DNA from: Amphirosellinia nigrospora
Taxonomy: Eukaryota; Ascomycota; Sordariomycetes; Xylariales; Xylariaceae
Length of the DNA stretch: 64,000 nt
Assembly: GCA_004123355.1 (NCBI GenBank)
Contig: SCHM01000002.1
Location: 5,801,569-5,865,568, forward strand
Direction: 5' to 3'
In this document: piece by piece, positions 35,985 through 47,224 of the stretch
Layout: the number at the start of each line of letters is the position of its first letter
Position numbering within the stretch: the stretch's first letter is position 1
The notes under the pieces: model-generated
What the model saw: only the letters and a program-made list of their open reading frames with translations
What the model was told of the DNA's origin: nothing
The model's database searches: none
Program-made: the position numbers and the translations under genes

Positions 35985-38186
35985 TCTATCTTCTGCGTGA
36001 CTTATTCTGAGCGGTTCTGTTGAGCAAGTTTTGAGCGGACGAAGATGTCTTCTTCAACTGTCAGTATGCTGTGCTCTCACAGTTTTAGAACGCTCCCGCC
36101 GCCGGTCATATTGGATGACATAGGTAAGTCATGGTGATGACCCCGCGCCCTTTGTGGCGGCCACAAGCTTGACATGTAAAATGTGCTCACCCACGGGCCG
36201 GCGACACCGGCGTATTCGGATTATGCTAACTCCGATGTCCCTCGGAGAATTTATTTCACTAACCTTAGAGGGCTTGGCAGCGGGTTCTAGCGGAGGGCTA
36301 CCTTTCCCGGCTCCCGCGCGGCCACATCGAAGAGACGTTGATAAGAGGCACGTAAGGCAGAATGGTCTCGTTCTGTGGAATCCGTCCGATTTAGTCCATC
36401 GCAACTCCAGCTGCCGACGGTCTTTGGGTTGACTATATGAAGCTGCCTAATAATACGCGAGAAGCGAGAGACTGGGATGATCTATTGCCAAGGTTTCGCT
36501 TTCCCATGTGATACCGATTTCAGGCGGGCGTCTTTCATCCCTGGGTTCGGCTGGCGACATGAGCCGATGCCGGCACCGCTGTCGCCCTTTGGTCTCGTTG
36601 TGGTAGTGGTTGAACTGTTGTTCGCGACTCGCAGACGGATTCGTGACGAAGAATACTGGGAGTCCCTAGCACGAAACAAGAGCACACACTAAACTAGGCT
36701 CATTGATGAACTGCTGCCAGAGTTCGGCTGGTAGCGATAAGTTCTGAGCCAGAAAGACAGCAAGATAAGATGAAGCTCCCGGTATGACCTCTAGGCTAGT
36801 TCATCGGTATAATTATGTAATGAAATGCCTGGGCTCTAGGCATACTAGCTTCCCCGGTTGATGCCAATGTATACATACACCTCGCCAAGTCCTATTCGCC
36901 ATTAAGAACTTACAAGAAGCCATCGCTCCCAGTCGGCCCATTTCTGCCATATAGCCCAACTATGTCTTTCTTTATCCAGGTAGATGCGTTCAATCCGACT
37001 GCCGTCAGACATGTGGTAGAAAGCCATACCAGGCCAGTTATATCCTACTCATCCAAGACAAACGTCAAATCAACGTTTTATCTCCAGGGACTGATTAGCA
37101 GGTCTCACTTTGATTAAGTTACTCACCCAGTAAGATGGTACCAGCTTGTGTTACACGCGGCGAGGAAACTAATCAGAAACTGCATACTCGTATGCAGCGC
37201 ATGGACGTGTCGTGTCTCGCATGGTCGAACAGACGTGCGACGATGATGGTACCACCACATCAAATTACAATCACGGGATACCGGTAGTGTGTAATGTACG
37301 TGGGCTCTTCAAGTTCGCCACGACTGTCGCCTGAAGTTGATCTCCACGCTAGATAGAGGAATATGTGTTTGAAATTCTGCTAAGCGTTCATGAATTATAT
37401 GATAGTTCTTACGCTACAGAAATTTCATTATATCTATCATTGTGGCCCCTGTTAACAACTTGAAATGTAACACATATACGCCGACTCAAAGCCAGAAGAG
37501 AACTCGCCTCGGCCAACTCCAACCAAAAGCAGATCCATTACCTGTCCCAAACACATCACAGTCGACGGTACACATTTCTACCACAAACCAACGCTCCTTA
37601 GATTCTACTGGCCTACCACGACCGTCCCCGCAAATCATGACATTCTCTTGCGATCCGTGGCCCGACCCTAGGATTCATTGAGACTCAGTCCGCTAACCGT
37701 GCCGAGCTCGACAAACAAACCATCCCTATGTGAGCGTTCATGCCAATTCTAGGTTTGCGCTCCTGGATTAGGCGATCCTCTATTGGCACCGTCGTCGTAG
37801 TGCGCAAGGACAAGAGACCACTACTCCCGCGTCGTGTTGGTGGGGTGGGTGTTGTACTATGCCTCTATCATGCCATTGTCTGTAAGGGAGACGCGGCGCA
37901 CCGGTAGGGCCGTAGCGTACGTCGCTCTCAGGGAGTGGTGCGGATGTTATCGTGAGTAATAAACGTAGTTGCGGGAAGGAGTCGGGGGCAAGGAGAACCC
38001 GACAATTGGCTGAGTGCAAAGTCGCCTTATAGTCCGAGGTTCCTGGCTCGTGGTGTAACTCATAGGCAGCACGGTCACGACGGGTTCATGCCGCAGTGCT
38101 AACTTGATGTGATGGGAAAGGCGTGGCAGGCTTCGCAATCGTATCCATTTCTCCCATAGAGACAGAAGAACATATCTCAATGAAAT
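35985..38186. other. Intergenic
   Basis: 2.2 kb. Short frames at 36154-36432, 36477-36692, 37442-37681 and 37780-38019 overlap on both strands and have no recognised domain. I see no supportable gene. Confidence 0.5.
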
Positions 38187-38761
38187 CTAGCCTTCTCCGC
38201 ACGTATCTCTCTCGTAAGTTACCACGACCCTGTCGCCAAAGCACCTAACTAGCGTGTCCCTTGCTGTCGAAGCCTGTCCTCCCCAACTGGCAAATAGTAC
38301 CAGATGACGTGGGCTCCATCACGAACATCACCACAGTTCGAGAATCGATCAGTGTCCCAGTAGAAGCTCCGAGCCCAGAAAGCCTCCAAGAAGGCAATAT
38401 TGACGATCTCCTGGGGTCCGACGATCCTTAGGACCCTGCTGTGGCCATTGATCGGCTCTTCTGCGCGGGCGTACTTATTCCAGCTGACGGTCGGTACTAT
38501 ATCATCGACTTTGAACTCCCCCTTCTCGGCTTGGTCGAGTAGCTTCTGCGCGGCATTACGGGAGAAGAAGGTGATCTTGGCTGCGCAGAAGTTTGGATTC
38601 TTCTGGTTGGGTCTGTTGATATGAGTCTGCTTGACTCTGCCGACCTTCTTTATGCTTCGGAGTAAGGTATGGTAGGTCACCTTCGGGCTCAGCCCCGTGA
38701 TCCAAAGTGATGCGTTCGTTCCCTTGGCCGAACCTTGCGAGGGTGGTGTTGGCTCCTTCAT
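38187..38761 (-). CDS. RNA recognition motif (RRM) protein
   Basis: Intronless. It starts MKEPTPPSQGSAKGTNASLW at 38761. RRM-like text runs from residue 18: SLWITGLSPKVTYHTLLRSI (RNP2-like strand and first helix), GRVKQTHINRPN, then AAKITFFSRNAAQKLLDQAE (RNP1-like strand and second helix). A second, weaker copy begins SRVLRIVGPQEIVNIAFLEA. As written it stops at 38249, but one T missing from the run near 38298 continues it as FASWGGQASTARDTLVRCFG to a stop at 38187. The length with that base is 576 nt, or 191 residues. It probably binds RNA; the target is unknown. Fungal genomes hold expanded families of such small RRM proteins with a degenerate second half, and this fits them. Confidence 0.78.
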
Positions 38762-38816
38762 TTCGAATTATGAGTCACCGTTTGTAGGAAGTTAGGTATG
38801 ATCTGGAAGAGATTTT

Positions 38817-38832
38817 TTTATTATATATATAA
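38817..38832 (-). promoter_or_regulatory. TATA box of the RRM gene
   Basis: A TATATATATAATAAA-like run on the minus strand lies about 60-70 bases upstream of the RRM gene ATG at 38761. Confidence 0.5.
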
Positions 38833-41800
38833 CCAATTCCGCGGAGTTGTTATTTCATGCTGGGAAGGTGGAAGTTCGAAATCTTTGGAACGTGGGGTCC
38901 AGTGGCTCATATATATTGTACAAACCGGGCTCACTTGGAATTTTTTTTTGACTCGTCACATATCTTTCAGTGTTGGTGGAACCCTTTTTATTGTCACAGG
39001 AAACTCATGCTGTAAACCTTAAGCGGCCCGATGAACCTAGTTGTCTAACCTCATAACTTCCTGTACTTGCCTTGCATCGAAGAACGTCGAAACTGAAACC
39101 ACGTAGGTTATGTGTGCCGAAGTTATCCTGAAGTTTGACTGAAATATATCTGCCTTCTATTTATAATACCGAATGATATACTACAAGGCCAGCTTCTTAA
39201 CTGGTTCGCCGGTGACTGCCGTCCTTCTTCGGTTTCATATAACAAAAATTGCCTCGCTATTAGACAGTAATATTACCAAAGTTTGCTCGCAGATGCACTT
39301 ACAAGGTTACAAACTTTAACAAACCTTAGCAATATTTGTTCTGAAATATCAATTACTAACATACGTATAGATCTGCTTATTTCTACTGAATACTATAGGC
39401 TTCGTGTTGCCTTGCTTGAGACTCTATGTAAGGATACCTACCCTGAAACCCCAGCTTATCTACGAGAGCTTGGAAGGATATTCGCATTGTAGACAATTCT
39501 CCAGAGTGTCAAAGGGTCTCATGTTGTCCCCTCGTCGGCGAGCAGGAGTCCTACATAGTATATACCCGAATAGATAAGCAACAAGACTGGCACTTGAGGC
39601 ACCCAGGGTGCTGAACACTTGTTGTGTGACTGCCTCTAGAGCCGCCTTTGTGCAATAATCTGACTGGGTACAAGAGTCTGTTAGTTGTGTAGTCATTTGC
39701 AGTAAATTTCTCTCCCGCATAAGTGCTGGATAGATGTTAGGAGTGGGCAACAGAAGGTTTTTCGGCATTCACTCTATAGCCTTTGAGGCCGCGTTGTCCG
39801 AGAACCTTATTGATGTGGAGGCTTTATTAGCTGAACAATACTATAAGAGATACCCGAGTACAAGGTAACTTTAGCCTTCCTAAAAGACAATTAGGTTCAG
39901 AAAGGTTGCAAATTATACTTTCCGAGCATATTGTATGACTACCTTCAGAGGACCTATTGGAATTGCTGAATGAGACCTTTGGGTTCCTTAATACGTAAGA
40001 CTTCACCCGGCAGAAGAAAGACACGCGGTGTAGAGCAGAGGGCAACCGTATGACCCTGAGCACTGAGAAGGACGTGCAAAACACACGCGGCACAATGGCC
40101 CTGGACACCCATTCCTTGTTCTCTAACAAGTAGCAGCATAACTGAGTAGAGTCACGGTAACTCGCGATGTGGCACATGGTGATAGTAGTGCCGTCAGGCT
40201 TGAATGGGATTTATCTCAGAGACCTTAGGCATACTTCCCATGCTATAGCAACGACCTACTTTGAAATAGGGGCAAGGTAAGTATCCTGCGACTGAGCTGA
40301 AGCGGGAGTCTGACCCGTATAGTGTTTTTAACGATGTGGCGGTTTATTAAACGATTAGGTTTTGACATTGTCCTTGGGAGTCGTGAAAGCGTAAGGGGCC
40401 GTGACCGATGTTTACCGCCTTACAAGGTCTGGAGTGCTAGGTCTTTATCTATCATAGCTTGAACTGTATACTAGTTGTTATACCATGGTGTTGCAGTTGT
40501 AGAATAAAAGAAAGCGCGTATAAGCAGATTTAGCTCATGGTGGTGTTTTAGCAGCTCTTATGCAACTGCGGCTATGACTATACTTATGATTTCTCCTCAA
40601 AGGGACCCTAACACAAGTGTACTGTATTCTCCTTATTTACTTTCTTATTAGTTTTATTCTTACTGATGTTCTTTGAGATATACTTAAGCCCGTTGTTTAA
40701 TATAATTACACTTCAAACATGGACTGTGAGAACTATGCACATTCTCTGACTCTCGCAATACCGAAATTACATTACAATAGAGCTATGACATTAGACTGTT
40801 AGTGTACGGAGATAGAGGGAATAAGGCAGGATGATAGATCGAGAGCCTGCTCAGGTGACTCCGCGGTGGTTGAGGGAAGCAAATCGTTGGGGCGCTTGAT
40901 TACTGTCGTAATGCAGGATCGAGAAGTTATTGACAGAAGCGCCGACATATTATTCCTTTAAAAGACTCAACAAGGCCGCAGATAGTTACGGTAAAACCTA
41001 CTTAGCCTATGAGTCTACGATAACTATGTGGGGACCGGGCCGGTGTAGAAATTTCTAGATCGCCCTAATCGCGTAGGATGAGGTCTAACGGCCTTATTTC
41101 CGGAGAAGCCATTCATCATCATGAAAATTTGACAACGATTTCCAGTAGTTCAATAGGCCGAGTAATAGCTCCTCATTAAAGCCATGATAGTCAGTCCGTC
41201 CGTGCCTCTCCCGCGAACTCATAGATTGGGAGCGGTCTGTCCGGGGAAAACGGGGAAAACGTATAAGTATGCCGCTGGCGGTTCCCATGCATCCGGACGC
41301 AATTTAACTAGACCTCGTCATCGTGGCAGCACTAGTAGGCGATAGGGTACAGCAGGCTTGTTGTATAGCTTGCAGATGCTCCTGCATAGGAGATTTGAGA
41401 GCGCGGCACGCACCCACAGCGCTGGATCTATACTTACGCGAGGCGCTTCACGATCGTCGATGACAACCGTCGGGTTCCTGGGCGAGAGGGACTAAGTAGG
41501 AGATTTGATGCTACGCAGCCAACGCTAGAGCCATTGGGTTGTGGGGACCTCATTGGGGCGGAAGGTTTGCCCCGCGTATCGCAGCGGCTCAAGACGCGAT
41601 TTTCTGGTATAATATGAATGGGAACTTTTAATAGCATCAAGTTCACCGACGTGACAAGGACCGGAGCAGGAATCAAGAAAGAAGGCAAGTTACCGGCTTC
41701 AATGTAACTTGTTACTAGGATAATATCAATCGAAGTGAGAGAAGTCCCGTGCGATCAGCGTTTACAAAGCATGACTGGCGGCTTGAGCGACCTAGTCTAT

Positions 41801-44800
41801 GCCCTAAACTGGTCAACCGAAGTCCACCACACCTACTAATACTGCAACTGCTATGTTAGGTACGTTACTTGAACAGGAAAGATGGGTACCGACCAGGGCC
41901 TGGGGTGAAGAGATGGGAATCTTGTCACATCCCATGGAAAAGAGAAGTCCATTCCAAGGCACACCCCCGGACAGTAGTTTATCTTGGGAACTGGGGCATT
42001 GACCTTGGCCTCGTCGGTACCTATCGCGGCGAGTCGTGTATCATCCTTTTCGAATGGTGTACATTAGAAATCCTGTCCAAACAAATTGTAATGTTGGGTC
42101 TGTTGGGCACCGTATGGATATGTTTTTTTTCTGAACGGGCCCAGCAGCGCGAGTAGTGTAAGGCCACAATCTTTACATCCCGTCGCAACGGAATTCTCCA
42201 CGAACACGTGTAGGGTGACGAGCGATCGTGACAACGCGAATCGGCTAGACCTAGTCTCTCTTCATCCTTCGCCCGAAGTTATATGCATGGGTAATAAATA
42301 GGTATAGTCGGTGAGGATCCTTACAGCGAATACGCTAATAGGTACATGGAAAATCGTAGATGCTAGCCTAAATGATCATAATCTACGAGCTGCCAAGGGA
42401 GCTTGCCGTAACGCTATCAAAGTTTGTGACGTTATTACCAGCGAAAACCATGTCGGCCGTTGAAGACGGTCTGACTGAGCGCCGATGTTGGAAATCAGCA
42501 CTGATTCCTACAATGCCTAGAGCCTCGTTTTGAAATTTCGAGCCGATTAATATTGCCGGTGACCTGAGCATCTAGCGTTCCATTAAAGAGATACGGCGTT
42601 GAGGTGTATTGCAGATCTGCGACATTCAGGAACACCTCCATCATATATATTAGTCGTTGGTTGTATCTACGTCATCTCTGCATCGTCAGGCTTGGCATTC
42701 CAAGCCACCTGGCTTTAGCACCGATAACCTGTTCTCAGTCGTGGGGGTGGGCTAGTATGAGAATGTTTCTTCGCGACAAAAAAAGCGAGGCCTAAGTATG
42801 TTCCTGTCAGATCTCAGGAACAGGAGCGGGTTTGGATGGCCCCGTACCCTGCGATTCACCCAGACTGCAGTAGGTAGGTAATCCATGTATTTGATGGGAC
42901 GAGGTAGACCATTGGTGTCGCGTCATTCATTAATTTCCTTTCCAAGTTTTTTTTGTCCCGTTAGAGAATCCCTGCACTTTGCAATCTGCCGTGGCCTCCG
43001 GCCTTCCGGATCGCGCCACAGCTGAAGCTGCTGTGGTACAGCATACACAGCACATACTACTTGCTTGTATAGTAGGCACCTATGCACGATCGGATCATTT
43101 ATGGATCAGCCCTTCTATGCCTGATCACACAGCAACATGACTTACAACTTCGTATTTCATCTTCAGTCTAGACCTGTGGCGCGTGCCTGTAATCGTATAT
43201 TTGCAGTGTGAATGTGTTATTGGTTGCCGACTGCGAGCGCGGTTAATATTACCGGTTGTCTCGTGCACTGCAATATGTGGTTGCGTTGTGGGAAGGCTGT
43301 CATGGTTTCATCAGTATTACCGTGGATGCATCGGATCTGCGTGTCAGCTTTTGGAACCAACTAACAAAGTCGATATTCTTGCGGGTATCCTGGATGGGTA
43401 TCCTATACTACTACATAGTATCCAGATAGCTGAGATGCAGGACAGCCACAAGTAGGTCGTTACCGTGATTTGCACCAGTCTGATAATCGAACCGACGATA
43501 AATTGAAAAGGAGGTTGTGTAGCTGCATGTTTTTTTTGTGAGAGTTCTACCATTCGAGCAGTGGTTGAGATACGAAATAGCTGCGCCAAGAAGTCGCCTC
43601 CCAATCTATGTCCCTCCAGCACATGTACGCTGTACCGTTTGTACGATAGTACATGGAAGCTTTTGCGTCCCGCTACCGTAGGCACCTTATGCATGCTATA
43701 ACGCCCGCTAAAATGCAATGTACAGTTCTTCAGGCGTTCTGATAGTGGCCTCGTGCTGCGTCGCGCGGCTTTCCCCTCGTATCACTTTTTTTTGTCTCGC
43801 ATTTGCTTCCGACGTGCAGTGGGTCGTGTTACGTGGTTGAAGCAAGCTCCTCTCTCCACCAAGACGCGTCTAGACTCCGTGCGGTGCTGATGTTTGCGAT
43901 GCGAGAAAAAATATGGAGTACATTCTTGCAACCTACATCGACACACTAACCATGTTAACAATCCATAGCAAAGCAGAAACACAGAGAATATTGCATGGTT
44001 GAACGACTCACTGATGTATATTGGAAATGGACATGTTTTCGGACTGGCTCTAATCTATTTCAAGGAGGTATACATAGTACGGTATGCGGTCTAAAGTAAC
44101 AACCACTATTATACCTTAAGTATATCTGCAAACAACGTCATTCTAATAAATGTTTTGATATGACATCGCATGCTCAAGATACACACAAACATCCCGCACT
44201 GTACACTTACCCCACCAATCTGGACAAGGGATAGTGGCATAGCCACGAGCCAAGATTCGTGTTGACACAAAAACATGTCACTGTTAGATCTCTAGTTACC
44301 TCAAAGTTCCTACTATGTAGGAATTAGATAGAACTTAGATGGCGTCTTAATTAACTACATATATAGTGGTTGACTGGCTGCACGTGTAAAGCTCACCGTT
44401 TGGAGTTACATACATTAGGTAAATTGATTCTCTTCACAACTTGTAAGGCCTCCGTCAGTATTCTAATCTTCTGCAGAAGGTAATACGTAGGAAGTGAGAC
44501 TTGAACCACAAATTTGCCTATGCTTGCCTCTGAACTCTAAACATGAAACATATCTTACTAGAATCATTTGCATCCGGTGTAAAATCGAGTTCCAATGGCT
44601 CCCATCTGCGTATTCGTCGACAAAAGGATTGAGCCCAACTTCCGGATCCAATTCATAATGGGAAAGATACATACTTATTTTAACTACTTATACCTAAGGT
44701 AACATCATCTAGGCATGTTACCTGCAATACACACACACACAGTCAGATAAGGTATGGATTGAGACCGTGTTTCGTACTGTCAGCACATTGCCATGTACAT

Positions 44801-46100
44801 TGTATTGATGCAAAGCAACATCATCGCCCTGTTCCGATGGCATCTTCCTTGCTAGGAGCGCACCTGGCATACTGCAGCAACGAACCTGTCCTTGCAAATC
44901 GTGGGCGAACACGTCCTCGTGGCGTCCTTTCCTGGATCTATGTCTAAGATGTTGACTGAGTGCAGTCCTTCTTACCTGACAGGTGTTGACTTTTCACTGA
45001 CCCTATGTTTCAAGAATTTGATCCTGCCAGGTTTGCCTGTATCTACTAACCCATGGCTTTCGCTGTGTTCTAATTGCCACAAGCAAGCCTCTGTAACGGC
45101 GCGTACTATATCAGGCCATGAGAAGTTCTCTGGAACTGCTATATCGGTGTTTACCTACCGCATTCGGCCGCCTTTGTTAATAAGGTTCCTTGCCGTTAAT
45201 CCTTTTTAATCGACCCCTGTTGCGGCACAACCGTTGCGATTTTAATTATAGAGACCTGTTTGTCCAACCCTGCCAAAATACCTGCGCCTGTTCAGCGGGC
45301 CGGTATATTGCAGGTACATTATACATCGTCGCTGCCTGCTGGCTTAGAGCCTTGAACACCTACTTACTCAGCCACACATAGTGTACGCTCGTGTCACTTA
45401 GGTACTGTATTATGTACGTATTAATTCAGTATTTCCATAGGGCTGCCTAATCGACCTTGCAGAGATTTTGCCGTACATGGTGCATCCCTTACTCCTACAG
45501 TACCTAGATAGATTCCGTGTTGTTTCTCGTCGACTATGCTCGCGTGTCTACCATGCTTAAATAGCCGTGGTTGCAGCATGACGCTATTAAGTTTATCTAC
45601 CTCCTTAGAGGCAGATTATGTTTTTTCTCAACTTATCTAATGTCAGGTTAGGTACAGAGGTAGGTACCTACTTACATAAACTCTACGGGTCGGGCGCCAC
45701 TCGGCAAGAGAAACTTTGTCAACATCCAGGCCTACACACTTATCCGAGGACACAGTGCTGATTTTTACGGCGTCTAGTCCCAACCGGGAGCTATGCTACA
45801 TGACACGGGAGCCGCTAAAACACAGTACTAATGAAGAGCAGAGCTTCCTCTGCCTACTACCTATTTCTGTACTTGGTACACGCCTGGACCTTGCAGATTG
45901 TACCTACGCTGCCGCTGTCATTGTCTTGTCTTGGTGTGTCGCTTCGCCTTCTGTCCTGACCTATCCACTCCGACTCTTCCACGCCAGTTTGTCTGTTTGT
46001 CCACCAACGCAGCATCAGGGAGGCTACCTAGGTATCTATCTATCTCTCCCTACCGACCTAACGTACCAGCCTGGACCAAGGAACGCTATGTGTGGTAAGG
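38833..46100. other. Gene-desert, largely AT-rich
   Basis: 7.3 kb with no supportable gene. Frames at 39283-39492, 39460-39768, 39827-40177, 41869-42156, 43344-43718 and 45716-46141 are short, and several conflict on opposite strands. It is AT-rich around 39050-39400 and 40500-40800. There are no terminal inverted repeats, long terminal repeats or transposase motifs that I can see. TACCTA/TAGGTA words cluster again at 45640-45680 and 46020-46150, just upstream of the next gene's leader. Confidence 0.5.
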
Positions 46101-47224
46101 TATGCTCTGCTGTACCTACACCACACGACCTACCAAGATAGACTACCTACTTTGACGCGGCGCCTGCTCTCTTTCCTTCTCCCTTCCCATCAATACTCTC
46201 GTTTCCCTTCTTCTCCCGAGTCGTCGCTAGACAACGCCCTCACAGCCATAGTACAGCATCTCGCTCCGGCTGCTAACCCGACCGTTGTCTGCCACCTCTC
46301 CACAACACTCGGCCCGCAACTCTTCTCCCCCCGTCGAGTCGTTGCGTCCATTCGTTACTATCTTTTTTGTTCTCTCTCTCTCTCCCCTCTCCCTCTCTTT
46401 TGGCTGTCGACTGTGAGAGTACATCTGGCGACCGCGAACCGTACCGTAGCCGTCTATTACTAGTTTGTAATACCGATCGACACCCATAGACGCCCGCTAG
46501 CTAAAACCAGAGCTACCGCCCTACTCTGCCTGCACTACCTACGCATACAGCTGTACCATATCTACAACCAACCCACCCACTCCCAACCAAACCAACCAAC
46601 CGCCGGTATCTTGGTCTGTTTGGCTTTGGCTCGATCTCGTCCTCGTCTCATTCGCTCGAACCTGTTTTTCAGCTGCCTCCCTTTCCGCTCGTTGCAATTT
46701 CACTAGTTGGCCTTGTTGCAGGCATTGTCGTTGTCGTTGTTCCAGTAGTCGTCGTTGTTCAAGGTTATTGCGAACAGTTGTCCATCCATAGGCCTGGTAT
46801 CTTGACCTACTCTAAGTGTAACCCTATCTTCGGGCTCAAGAACCTAGGCGTATCCAATCAGCGTCCTCGGCCCCGGCTTGAGTCCAACGGCCGCTGTGAA
46901 TTGGCCGTTGAAACGCTTGACGATAACTCGGATCTGCAACTGTCTTTTCTTCTCCGGCTGTCGATTGCAGTCAGCTACCGAAACAGGAAAGCTTGTAATC
47001 TTAGGCCTTAAGAGACTGGTTGGCTTCCAGGGCCTGACAGGGACTGGACGCAATCACGGGAGGTACTGCACCCGCGTCGTTGTGACTGGGGGCCGAAGAC
47101 ACAGTCGGACAAGTTTCTTGGCTACGTTGGCCACTCCGACGTATCGTACTCACCCACATTCATCGCTGCGAGTTACGGCCATTGCTGCGTCCACCTACCA
47201 CTAGTCTCCCTTGGTGACCTCATC
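46100..47224 (+). promoter_or_regulatory. Long pyrimidine-rich promoter/5' leader of the ketopantoate-reductase-like gene
   Basis: Rich in CT tracts, including an uninterrupted pyrimidine run (CTCTCTCTCT...CCCTCTCTTTT) at about 46370-46400, CCAACCAACC runs at 46560-46610 and GTCGTTGTCGTTGTT near 46725-46760. CT-rich stretches of this kind are typical of leaders and core promoters of fungal genes. The exact start of transcription is not visible. Confidence 0.5.

Noticed and set aside
44480-44585. GGTTCAAGTCTC on the minus strand (B-box-like)
   Set aside because: The T stem does not pair and no A box lies at a suitable distance.
45716-46141. 141-codon plus-strand frame upstream of the ketopantoate-reductase-like gene
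   Set aside because: Low-complexity Leu/Pro/Ser/Tyr text from TACCTA-type promoter words and CT-rich DNA; no domain, and an overlapping frame is equally open.
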